A stretch of DNA of 64,000 nucleotides, taken from contig NZ_KI518170.1 of NCBI RefSeq assembly GCF_000479045.1, positions 28,879 to 92,878 of the forward strand, written 5' to 3'. The notes below the pieces were generated by a model. That model ran no database searches. It was not told the origin of the DNA and worked only from the letters and a program-made list of their open reading frames with translations. Positions 7,721 to 16,048 of this stretch are shown piece after piece. Each line of letters opens with the position of its first letter. The first letter of the stretch is position 1. The DNA is from Cetobacterium somerae ATCC BAA-474 (GTDB lineage Bacteria > Fusobacteriota > Fusobacteriia > Fusobacteriales > Fusobacteriaceae). A program made the translations under genes and the position numbers.

Positions 7721-9812
7721 ACACTCCTTTTCTATTAAATCCTTCTCTATCTACTCCATTTTCATCATAACCATTTTTATCGTAACCATCTTTATCATAA
7801 ATATTCTCATATGACGCGTCATTTTCATTTTCAAAACCTTCTATTGGTTTTTTGTTTCCATCTTTATCATAACCACTTTTATTATAACCCTCTTCATTAT
7901 ATCCTTCATAGTTATACCCATTCTTATTATAATAATTATTTGTTTCTTTATTTAAACCATACCACGTCCATCCATTTTTATCAAACTCTGTTTTTGTTTC
8001 CTTGTTTAACCCTTGAAAATCAAATCCTTTTTTATCATATTTAGACTTAGTTATTCTATTATATCCGTTATAATCAAATCCTCTTTCGTCAATATTTTTT
8101 CCTGTATCACTGTTTATTCCACTAAAATCAAAATTAAAATAGTCATACGGTGAGTCTGTATATATGTTCCATCCCTCTTTTGTAAATCCTCTTGAATTAA
8201 TTCCCTCTTGATTATATCCATCATAATTATATCCTTCTTTATTATAATAACTCATTGTATTCCAATTTCTTTTAGTTTTTCTATTAAATCCATCTTTTGT
8301 ATGAGTACTTGTACAACCACTTAAAAATAAGAGTATAACTATTATTAGCGGAAAAATTAATTTGCGATTTAGTATCTTTTCTAGTTTCTCAAGAAAAGGA
8401 GCTTTAATATTAAAAGAAAAATTTTGCTTATAAAAAGTAATATAATTTAACTCTTGAGCTATTCTATCTAGCATTATTTCTGATAAAATAAGGGATAAAA
8501 AAGCTGCTACAAAAAATCCAAGTCCTGTATATTCATTTCCCATTAATGATGTTATTATTGAAAAAAAGGTACTTAAAATGAAAAATACAATTGATATTAA
8601 TAACGCCTCTTTTCTAGAATCAAAATATAAAAATATAGTTATATATACAGATATAAAAACCGTACAATAAGCTGCAAAAATCATGACTCTAAATAGATCT
8701 AGTAAATATAAATCCATTCCATATTTTAAAAATATTACTTTAGATAAAAGAGCTACTGAAAATGAAACAAAAAATTGAAGCTCCATTATATAGTAAATCT
8801 CCTCTTTTAATACATCAATCATTTTTTTCTTTTCAACATCTATATCTACTAAGTTTCCATTTAAAGTTAGAAGAGCGTAATATCTTTTATAAATTGGAAA
8901 AAACTTAGTTTCCATAAATACTAAAAAATAAATCATAGTTGGAATTGTTAAAAAGAAAGCATAAAATACTGCAACCTCATATAATGGAGAGCTTAAAAAT
9001 ACTCCTCCTACTCTATATGAATCACCATATATCCAATTTACAAATATATGAGACCACATTCCAAAATTAAAAAATATTCCAATAAAACTTAAAGAGGTAT
9101 ATCTCTTGAAAGCTCTTAAAAACTCAAACTCACTTTCATCTGAATCTTCAAATATATATGTTAAATATGAAAAAAGCATAAAAAATGTTATTCCTATTCC
9201 AATTGTATAAGCTAAAATAATTGAATAAGCTAGATTATTTTTAAAAAATTCATTATTTGAATATTTTAAAATATATCCTCCTAAACCTACCGCTACAACA
9301 TTTCCTATAACATAAGCTAATATCGAATAACTATAGTTCTTTACAGCTGATATATAATTCATACTTACCCAAATTCCTGATAAAAAACAAAATAATGCAG
9401 TTAATGTATATATGTAAAACCACGATAAATCCTGTCCTTTAAAATATAAAACACCTATAAAAAATGATATTATAGTTATAAATTTTATTGTTCCTATATA
9501 TGTTGATTTTAATTTTTTTTGTTCTCCTGAGTATATACAATCAGATATAAATCTCGTTATTAAATATTGAACTGCTCCAGTTAAAAGTTGAGAAAATATG
9601 AACGAATAAACTATTCCTGTCATAAATAGATTTCTCTCTCCTCTTGAAAGAATATATTGTTTTCCTATAAACATAAGAATATTTAAAGTTATAACAGTTA
9701 TGAGCCATGGACCTACTCCAATAAGGGCTGAATAGGCCATGGCCTTTATATCTTGAAACGTATTATTATCCTCTGAAAACAGATTTTTCAACTCAAATCC
9801 TATTCCTGCCAT
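7701..9812 (-). CDS. pelG: PelG-like flippase fused to a lipobox and a YN-rich repeat tail
   Basis: Residues 1 to about 460 match PelG, the polytopic MATE-like transporter of Pel synthesis: the start MAGIGFELKNLF and the IGVGPWLIT segment are typical, and about 12 membrane helices follow. PelG is normally about 450-460 residues, whereas this protein has 703. Residues 484-500 form an extra hydrophobic segment after LNRK, ending in LSGC, a textbook lipobox (Cys500). Residues 501-703 are about 25 imperfect repeats of eight residues of the type DKDGYDKN. No internal start codon with a ribosome site precedes the lipobox, so this is one continuous frame. An AGGAG site precedes the ATG, one base after the PelF stop. 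The tail has no known function. Confidence 0.8.
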   Translation of the reverse strand: MAGIGFELKNLFSEDNNTFQDIKAMAYSALIGVGPWLITVITLNILMFIGKQYILSRGERNLFMTGIVYSFIFSQLLTGAVQYLITRFISDCIYSGEQKKLKSTYIGTIKFITIISFFIGVLYFKGQDLSWFYIYTLTALFCFLSGIWVSMNYISAVKNYSYSILAYVIGNVVAVGLGGYILKYSNNEFFKNNLAYSIILAYTIGIGITFFMLFSYLTYIFEDSDESEFEFLRAFKRYTSLSFIGIFFNFGMWSHIFVNWIYGDSYRVGGVFLSSPLYEVAVFYAFFLTIPTMIYFLVFMETKFFPIYKRYYALLTLNGNLVDIDVEKKKMIDVLKEEIYYIMELQFFVSFSVALLSKVIFLKYGMDLYLLDLFRVMIFAAYCTVFISVYITIFLYFDSRKEALLISIVFFILSTFFSIITSLMGNEYTGLGFFVAAFLSLILSEIMLDRIAQELNYITFYKQNFSFNIKAPFLEKLEKILNRKLIFPLIIVILLFLSGCTSTHTKDGFNRKTKRNWNTMSYYNKEGYNYDGYNQEGINSRGFTKEGWNIYTDSPYDYFNFDFSGINSDTGKNIDERGFDYNGYNRITKSKYDKKGFDFQGLNKETKTEFDKNGWTWYGLNKETNNYYNKNGYNYEGYNEEGYNKSGYDKDGNKKPIEGFENENDASYENIYDKDGYDKNGYDENGVDREGFNRKGVYVGDEY
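7710..8310 (-). repeat. Coding tandem repeat (eight-residue YN/G units)
   Basis: The 3' third of the PelG-like gene encodes degenerate units of the form [FY][DN]xxG[YFW], for example NKEGYNYDGYNQEG and DKDGYDKNGYDENG. The units are clearest and most alike near the C-terminus, as expected for a repeat that grows by duplication. Asp and Asn at fixed positions could bind calcium or sugar, but that is only inference. Confidence 0.75.
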
Positions 9813-9813
9813 A

Positions 9814-11226
9814 TTATTCTCCTAACTCTTTATATAATCTTTTATATGAATCTATAAATTTCTTTTTTGAATAGTATTTTTTAACTATCTCTTTTCCATT
9901 TTTTCCCATCTCATTTATTTTTTCTCTATTTTGAAAAAGTGAAACTATAGCATCTCCTAAATCAGAGTATGAAGTTGGTGGTACAATTATTCCTGCTTCT
10001 CCTTCAGATTTTTCTTTTAAAATTTCTCTACAATTTCCAACATCTGTAGCTATAAAAGGAATTCCACAAGCTAATCCTTCTAATATGCTAAGTGGTTGTC
10101 CTTCTGAAATTGATGTTAACATTAAAAAATCTAAAAATTTATAATAATCTTTTACATCTGCTCTTCCTGTAAAAGTAACATAATCTTTCAAATCTAAATT
10201 TTCTACTAATTCTAAGCACTCGTTATAATACTCCTCATTTTCCTCTGTAGGTCCTATTAAAAAAAGTTTAGTATTTCTCAGCTTAGGTAACGCCATTTTA
10301 AATCCCTTTAGCATCATTTTTACATCTTTTATAGGAACGACTCTTAAAACTGAACCAATATTAAACCCTTCTCTTTTTTCTCTTATAACTTTAGAATAAG
10401 ATTCAATATCAATACCATTTGGAATTACTTCACACTTTTTTGAATCTGCTCCATTTTCAATTTGAAGTTCTTTATTGTAGTCAAATAAAGATATTATTTT
10501 ATCACACTCATCATAGGTTAATCTTGATAAAAAGTAAAAAAAATCTATCCATATTTTTTTAAAATCTTTCTCTATCCATTTAGCACCAATAACTTCTTCC
10601 TCTCTTTCACGTGGATAAATTCCATGTTCTGTTAAAAGCAATGATCCACCATTTTTTATTTTTCCTAGTGCGGATACATATCCAGAGTACCCTGTTGCCA
10701 CAGGATGATATATATCAGCTTTTGGCAACTCCTCTTGAGATAAAGATATTAAATTTAAAAATATATTTCTATATGTCCAATAAAAAGTATTAAATCCAAT
10801 TCCATCATAATTTTGCTTGTAGTATTTTAATAAACTATTCCAAAAACTCTTATTTATTATTATCTCCAATGGATTTCCATATTTTTTATCTGATATTTTT
10901 TCTATTATTTTTATAACTTCTTCAGAATCAAGATTATTAAAATTTAAAATTTTTTCTATCTCTTCCTCTAATTTCTTAAATTTAAATCTATTTTTAAAAA
11001 CTTTAAACGGTGAAATCTCATAATTTTTATCCAAAATTATATTTTTAATCTCTGTAACATTTTTAGGTATTTCATATTTTATTTTTGCAAAATCTAAATT
11101 TGGTATTATACATACAATTGAGAATAAATGTTCTTCATTGGATTTTACTAAATCCTGAATCCATGAAGATACTCCACCTACAACATATGGATAAGACCCT
11201 TCGCATATTAAACAGATTTTTGCCAT
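9814..11226 (-). CDS. pelF: PelF-like GT4 glycosyltransferase
   Basis: Cytoplasmic polymerase-type glycosyltransferase of Pel synthesis; PelF uses UDP-sugars to build the partly N-acetylated galactosamine/glucosamine polymer. The start CLICEGSYPYVVGGVSSW is the PelF signature. The C-terminal half is a GT-B fold: VIPNGIDIESY, a GSVLRVVPIKDVKM donor-site segment, then SISEGQPLSILEGLACGIPFIATDVGNCREI, the EX7E region of GT4 enzymes. The 470 residues compare with about 500 in Pseudomonas. It overlaps the PelE-like gene by 19 bases and is followed after one base by the PelG-like gene, so translation is coupled. Confidence 0.9.
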   Translation of the reverse strand: MAKICLICEGSYPYVVGGVSSWIQDLVKSNEEHLFSIVCIIPNLDFAKIKYEIPKNVTEIKNIILDKNYEISPFKVFKNRFKFKKLEEEIEKILNFNNLDSEEVIKIIEKISDKKYGNPLEIIINKSFWNSLLKYYKQNYDGIGFNTFYWTYRNIFLNLISLSQEELPKADIYHPVATGYSGYVSALGKIKNGGSLLLTEHGIYPREREEEVIGAKWIEKDFKKIWIDFFYFLSRLTYDECDKIISLFDYNKELQIENGADSKKCEVIPNGIDIESYSKVIREKREGFNIGSVLRVVPIKDVKMMLKGFKMALPKLRNTKLFLIGPTEENEEYYNECLELVENLDLKDYVTFTGRADVKDYYKFLDFLMLTSISEGQPLSILEGLACGIPFIATDVGNCREILKEKSEGEAGIIVPPTSYSDLGDAIVSLFQNREKINEMGKNGKEIVKKYYSKKKFIDSYKRLYKELGE

Positions 11227-12086
11227 TTTTTAACCTCTTTCAACATTTCATAATCATTTAAATCATAGTAATATTTTTCTATAAATTCCACTATTTTCTC
11301 ATCTAAATCTTTTTTTTCTATAAGTTCTTGAATTAGTCTATTACACGCTTTATAATCTTTCATATCTTTATAAATAGTTAAAAGATTATATTTATCAATT
11401 ATATCTAAATTTTCTTTTGACTTTGCAATATCTATGTATTTATTTTGATAAAATTCTAAAATCTCTCCAAGCAAAAGTCCTGAAGTACAATAATCATAAT
11501 ATATTTTAGAAAGTTCATTTGAGTCTTTTAACATCTCTTTTTCCTTTATAACCTTTTGAAAATTTTCATCAATTTTATTTATCTCTGTTGCTGCATAGTG
11601 TATAACTTCTATATCTTCATCCCACAGTGCTTTTTTTAGAACATCGACCTTAAACTTTAAATTTTGAGTTTCAAAACCAATTAAAAAGTTTTTCTTTTCT
11701 GTTGGAGTTCCAACTGCCAAGATATCATAAGCTCCTATTAAATTAAGATCAATTGAGCTATTTACAATTATTTCTTTCTCTTCATTTAAAATATATTTTT
11801 CTAAATTCTCATTTATTTCAATATCACTTTTAAAATATTCTCTAAAAAATAAAAAATTATTTATTAAAGCCATAACATATCCAACTATAGGAAAAATTAA
11901 AATAAAAATATCAAATTGATTTTCTCCTAAAAATAATCTATTTAAATATATAAAAATTAAAGCTAATGAAAAATGAGAAATCCAAAAGTATGATCTGAAA
12001 CTTAAGAGTCCATTTTTAAAATAAAAAAATATTAGAATATCTAATATAAGAAATATAAATATGAGGAATATCTTTTTTATTTTCAT
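11208..12086 (-). CDS. pelE: PelE-like inner-membrane TPR/HEAT protein
   Basis: Two or three N-terminal membrane helices (about residues 5-85) precede a soluble helical domain. The stretch VDVLKKALWDEDIEVIHYAATEINKIDE matches the PelE pattern of a helical repeat just after the membrane part, and TPR-like helices follow to the C-terminus. In known Pel systems PelE bridges PelD, PelF and PelG on the cytoplasmic face. Its 292 residues are slightly shorter than Pseudomonas PelE. Its position between the PelA-like and PelF genes supports the call. The gene starts one base inside the stop of the preceding gene. Confidence 0.75.
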   Translation of the reverse strand: MKIKKIFLIFIFLILDILIFFYFKNGLLSFRSYFWISHFSLALIFIYLNRLFLGENQFDIFILIFPIVGYVMALINNFLFFREYFKSDIEINENLEKYILNEEKEIIVNSSIDLNLIGAYDILAVGTPTEKKNFLIGFETQNLKFKVDVLKKALWDEDIEVIHYAATEINKIDENFQKVIKEKEMLKDSNELSKIYYDYCTSGLLLGEILEFYQNKYIDIAKSKENLDIIDKYNLLTIYKDMKDYKACNRLIQELIEKKDLDEKIVEFIEKYYYDLNDYEMLKEVKKWQKSV

Positions 12087-13915
12087 TATAAATCCTCCAA
12101 TATTATTTTAACTTCTGGGTCTTTTGCTGTCACAATATAAAAAGATTCATTTTCACTTTTGTTAATAAATTTAAAATCGCCACCTAGGACTTTAATTATT
12201 TTTTTATTTTTTATTTTAAAATGTGAATCAAATTGTCCTCTATAGTTTTTTATATTTATGAAAACATTGTTATCCTTCTTTTCATATTCTAAATCAATAT
12301 TTTCTATAACACTATAATCATATGTCATTTCACTTTGAATTTGTGATTTTAAAACTGGATAGTTACTATTTACAGTTGAAAATATTCTTTCAAACTCTGC
12401 TTTTAACTCTTCCCAAGATTTACCATTTCCTCTCTCTTTATCCATAATATCGTCTGGATGTATAAAATGTGAAAGATATCCATATGCTCCAATAGCATTA
12501 TATATTTGCCAAATAACTGTATCTGTATAGAAAAATCCAGATGACATTCTAGGAAGGGAGTATATATTTTTAAAATCTGGATCTCTTCCTACTTCTTGTA
12601 ACAGTAATCCCGGTTCATTCTCTCCATAAAAAATTCCACAAAATACTTTTAAATTTGTAAATGTTTCCACTATAGCTTTCTTCCCACTTACAGGTAATAG
12701 ATTACTTGGTGCTACATAACTATAAATATTAAAATTTTCACCATAAATATTTTCTATTTCATCCTTTGCTACTGTTAATCCTTTTTTCATTGCATCAATG
12801 CTTTCCCATGGTGTATATCCATAATCTTCATAATCAATCTCTTTTTCCAATCCTAAAGAGTAATGATTATATCCATGTAATCCTAATTCTCCACCTATCG
12901 ATTTTAGTTCTCTTCCTCTTTTACTAAGATCATCAAACGTCTTTTTTCCAACTCTGACTATTTTATCTTTAATAGTTAAATCGTTATACTCAATTATAAT
13001 AAATCCTGTCATTTTTAATCTTTGTCTTTCTGCAATTCCCATCATATCTTGCCACCAAATAAGATTAAAAAATCCTGAAGTATCCATTCCATACTCTTTT
13101 TTTATAATTTCATTTTGAACTACTGGAATTGGTGATGGGAAATCATCAATTTGAAGTATTTTAGAATTTAAAATTGGAAAAAATGTAACATCTTCAATAT
13201 AAGCTATTAATTGCTTCATTACTCCTCTAAAAATTTTACCTTGAAATAATGTGGTATTACTAAAAAATACTTTTCCCTCTCCATATTTTCTAATCCACAT
13301 TAAAGGTTCATTATTATCTGTTGTAGCTATCACATCAATATCTTTTTTTAAATTCATTTTTAGTCCCGAGCTACCAAAGATAATACTTCCAGGTTTTAAA
13401 TCCTTTAATCCTGGAAATATATCTTTTTTTAAATTGAAACTTTTAGTTTCAATAAATTCACCAATTTTTTCTATCCCAGCCATTTGATTAAAAGGACTTC
13501 TATAAGATCTTTGAGTTATAAAAAGATTTCCACCTTTTTCAACTCTCTCTTTTATTCCTAAAAAGTTTTCCTTTAATAAACCACTATAATTTTCTACTGC
13601 TAAGATTATTAAACTATACTCAGAAAAATCTAAAGCTTTATCTGTTGAAATTGAAATTGAGTCATACTTAACTTTTGAAAAATTAAAAACCTCTTCTAAT
13701 CCATCTTTTATATCTTGACTTCCCTCACTTCCATCTCCGTATAAAATAAGATATTTTTCAGGTTTTTCTATTTTTAAATTTCCAGATACTGGAGTTGGAA
13801 GACTAAAATTATAAATCTGTTTTAAATTAAATATATCTTCCAAATTTTTTATTCTTAACTCTTGAAAAAAGAATACTGCTATTAGTACTAGACCTAATAT
13901 ATATTTAGATTTCAT
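12086..13915 (-). CDS. pelA: PelA-type polysaccharide deacetylase (DUF2194-like)
   Basis: Corresponds to the C-terminal part of PelA: a Rossmann-like domain with an ILYGDGSEG start, then a NodB-like deacetylase region with LQIDDFPSP (metal-binding aspartates) and GLHGYNHYSL (HxxxH metal motif). It would remove acetyl groups from Pel outside the inner membrane; the N-terminal helix anchors it there. The hydrolase part of PelA is a separate gene here (15129-16028), so PelA is split. The ATG at 13915 is chosen over the TTG nine bases upstream, because the AGGAG site abuts that TTG. It overlaps the end of pelD by 11 bases. Confidence 0.8.
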   Translation of the reverse strand: MKSKYILGLVLIAVFFFQELRIKNLEDIFNLKQIYNFSLPTPVSGNLKIEKPEKYLILYGDGSEGSQDIKDGLEEVFNFSKVKYDSISISTDKALDFSEYSLIILAVENYSGLLKENFLGIKERVEKGGNLFITQRSYRSPFNQMAGIEKIGEFIETKSFNLKKDIFPGLKDLKPGSIIFGSSGLKMNLKKDIDVIATTDNNEPLMWIRKYGEGKVFFSNTTLFQGKIFRGVMKQLIAYIEDVTFFPILNSKILQIDDFPSPIPVVQNEIIKKEYGMDTSGFFNLIWWQDMMGIAERQRLKMTGFIIIEYNDLTIKDKIVRVGKKTFDDLSKRGRELKSIGGELGLHGYNHYSLGLEKEIDYEDYGYTPWESIDAMKKGLTVAKDEIENIYGENFNIYSYVAPSNLLPVSGKKAIVETFTNLKVFCGIFYGENEPGLLLQEVGRDPDFKNIYSLPRMSSGFFYTDTVIWQIYNAIGAYGYLSHFIHPDDIMDKERGNGKSWEELKAEFERIFSTVNSNYPVLKSQIQSEMTYDYSVIENIDLEYEKKDNNVFINIKNYRGQFDSHFKIKNKKIIKVLGGDFKFINKSENESFYIVTAKDPEVKIILEDL

Positions 13916-15116
13916 ATATTTCAACTCCTGGAAGAATTTCAGAAACCCTTTTTATTAAAACATCTTTACTTTCTCTATTAGCATTTACAAAAAGAAATTT
14001 TATAGTCTCCTCACTCATTCCTACAACATCTATATCTCTAACTTTTCCTTTTAACTTTTCATTCAATTCTTTTGGTGTAAAATTTGGATTTCCAGCTTCT
14101 AATGCTATATATTCAGATCCAAATAATTTTTTTCTTTTCTTATCCTCTTCTAAAATATATGAAAAATATTGTAAATTATATATTCTTGTGTTTTCATATG
14201 AATTTTTTAATATTTCAATCTCTGCCTTATCAAAAGCATTTACTAAAGCATTATTAATCCACTGGCTTATTACCTTAAACAATTCTAATAGATATTTTTC
14301 TTGATTATTATATTTTAATCTTTCTATGTTTACAATTCCAACAACTTCTTCGCCCTTCAAAATTGGAGCTACATAAACAGGATTTTTTATATTTAAATCT
14401 CTATTCCCTTCTAGTGTTTCTTTACTTTTTAAAACTTTAGAGTATATATCTCCCTCTTCTACTATTATAAAGTTTGGAATTACGCTATTTCCTATTTTTA
14501 CTCTTGCTCTAAACGTATTTCTCTCTTTATTGTATATATATATCGATACTACGTCACTTCCTAAAAAATCTGTTAATATCTGCAAAATTTGTGTAAATAT
14601 TTTTTCTACATTTTTAGTTAATATTGAAGATGTTATTTGATGTAGAGTTAAAATGCTTTCTTTACTTCCCACTATTCTACTTTTTAATCTTTCATTTATA
14701 TTCACTAATTCTAAATTTTTTTCTCTTTGATTTTGATTTTTTTCTTCTAAGATTTTATTCTCATCTTTTAAATCATCAATTTTTTTTCTAAGATTATCAG
14801 AAAATCTTCCAAGGGATAGGGCAATAAAAAAGAAAAGCAAAATAAATTTATAATAACTAAAATCTAAAAAGAACACAACTAAATCATTGCCTAATTGATA
14901 GTAAGCAAGAATATAAAATAATGAGGCTATTATAACCGTTTGTAGACTAATATAGACTCCATATTTTAATGCCATTATTCCTATAACAATAGTTAATGGT
15001 TGAATATTCATATTTAAGAAATCACTTTTAAAATTTGAAAAATAAAAAAATATTAAATATATTGCTAGACAATATACAATACTTTCAACTATACTTAAAA
15101 TAAAATTTTTTTTCAT
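13905..15116 (-). CDS. pelD: PelD-like cyclic-di-GMP receptor
   Basis: Four membrane helices fill about residues 5-105, a coiled coil covers about 110-150, a GAF domain about 160-290, and a degenerate GGDEF domain the last 95 residues. The GGDEF signature is lost (MSEET), so it should not make cyclic-di-GMP. An RxxD inhibitory-site motif (RDID, residues 360-363) remains just before it, the place where Pseudomonas PelD binds cyclic-di-GMP. It is therefore the likely post-translational switch of Pel synthesis. No diguanylate cyclase is encoded nearby. It lies 12 bases after the GH114 gene. Confidence 0.85.
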   Translation of the reverse strand: MKKNFILSIVESIVYCLAIYLIFFYFSNFKSDFLNMNIQPLTIVIGIMALKYGVYISLQTVIIASLFYILAYYQLGNDLVVFFLDFSYYKFILLFFFIALSLGRFSDNLRKKIDDLKDENKILEEKNQNQREKNLELVNINERLKSRIVGSKESILTLHQITSSILTKNVEKIFTQILQILTDFLGSDVVSIYIYNKERNTFRARVKIGNSVIPNFIIVEEGDIYSKVLKSKETLEGNRDLNIKNPVYVAPILKGEEVVGIVNIERLKYNNQEKYLLELFKVISQWINNALVNAFDKAEIEILKNSYENTRIYNLQYFSYILEEDKKRKKLFGSEYIALEAGNPNFTPKELNEKLKGKVRDIDVVGMSEETIKFLFVNANRESKDVLIKRVSEILPGVEIYEI

Positions 15117-15128
15117 AAAATACCACCT

Positions 15129-16028
15129 TTAAAACTGCTCATAAGTGTCTATAGTATCTAAATAGTACCCATCTACTCCTATGTCATCTAATTTTTTCTG
15201 ATAATTTCTTATAATCTCTTTCCACTGAGGACTCCAATATTTTATTATAAAATTACCTTCCCAATTCTCATTCTCTTTAACTATCCATTCAGGTAGTTTT
15301 TTATTCCAAGAATTATGCCAATAACCTCTATAATTTTCTGCTTCTCCTATACTAAAATAAGCAATTATCAATCTTCGAGTTCCATTTTTTCTTATTTTTA
15401 AAGATTTGATTTGTTCTTTTGTTAAAAATTTACCATTTAAACTAGGTTCTATAATTAATAAATCAAAATCTGTATTCTTTAAAACTCTATAGTAATCATC
15501 TACATTCTTAAATTTTTCAGGATTTAAAAGATATAAAAAATTTTTAACTTCCTTTAAGTTAGTTACATTTTTTAAACTATTTTTTTGAAGAGGTTGAAAA
15601 ATACTATTAGCACTATATGAAGAAACTGCTTCTCCCACAAAATTATATTTCTCTGTATCCTTTAAAATTTTACCTCTCAACTTTTTATCGTTAGCATAAT
15701 TTACTGAAAATACTACTTTTCCCTCTTTTTCTATTTCAATTAAATTCTTTAAAAGATAATTTTTTTCATCTTCAGGAGTTGCTTCATTTATACCTCCAAC
15801 ACCATAAAACAATGATTCTTGGGAAACCCCATCTACATTTTTTATAAATTCCATATCCAATTTATCTCCATTAAAAAAAATATTAGTTCCATTTTGTGGC
15901 ACTAATATTTTCTCTTTGGATTGGGTTTTTATCTGCTTTATAAGTTCTCTCATTTTTATTTTACTCACTTCATCCCCTTTTACAAAAGATATCATCGAAA
16001 TAAATAGGAAAACTATAATTTTTTTCAT
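15129..16028 (-). CDS. Exported GH114-type endo-alpha-1,4-polygalactosaminidase
   Basis: Signal peptide followed by a divergent N-terminal part and, from about residue 160, a GH114/PelA-hydrolase TIM-barrel: LLIIEPSLNG, AYFSIGEAENYRGYW, PEWIVKENENWEGN and GVDGYYLDTIDTYE. This family cleaves galactosamine-rich polymers including Pel. It supplies the hydrolase domain missing from the separate PelA-like deacetylase gene. It ends soon after the last barrel motif, so the C-terminus is short for the family. The ATG at 16028 is chosen because GGAGAGG lies just before it; an upstream in-frame start at 16040 has none. It is the first pel gene, 20 bases after the ferredoxin gene. Confidence 0.82.
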   Translation of the reverse strand: MKKIIVFLFISMISFVKGDEVSKIKMRELIKQIKTQSKEKILVPQNGTNIFFNGDKLDMEFIKNVDGVSQESLFYGVGGINEATPEDEKNYLLKNLIEIEKEGKVVFSVNYANDKKLRGKILKDTEKYNFVGEAVSSYSANSIFQPLQKNSLKNVTNLKEVKNFLYLLNPEKFKNVDDYYRVLKNTDFDLLIIEPSLNGKFLTKEQIKSLKIRKNGTRRLIIAYFSIGEAENYRGYWHNSWNKKLPEWIVKENENWEGNFIIKYWSPQWKEIIRNYQKKLDDIGVDGYYLDTIDTYEQF

Positions 16029-16048
16029 AAACCTCTCCATTCTTAAAA

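Noticed and set aside
7701..9812. PelG fusion as two genes joined by a sequencing frameshift
   Set aside because: The frame is open throughout, codon use is even, and no start codon with a ribosome site lies before the lipobox, so it is listed as one gene.
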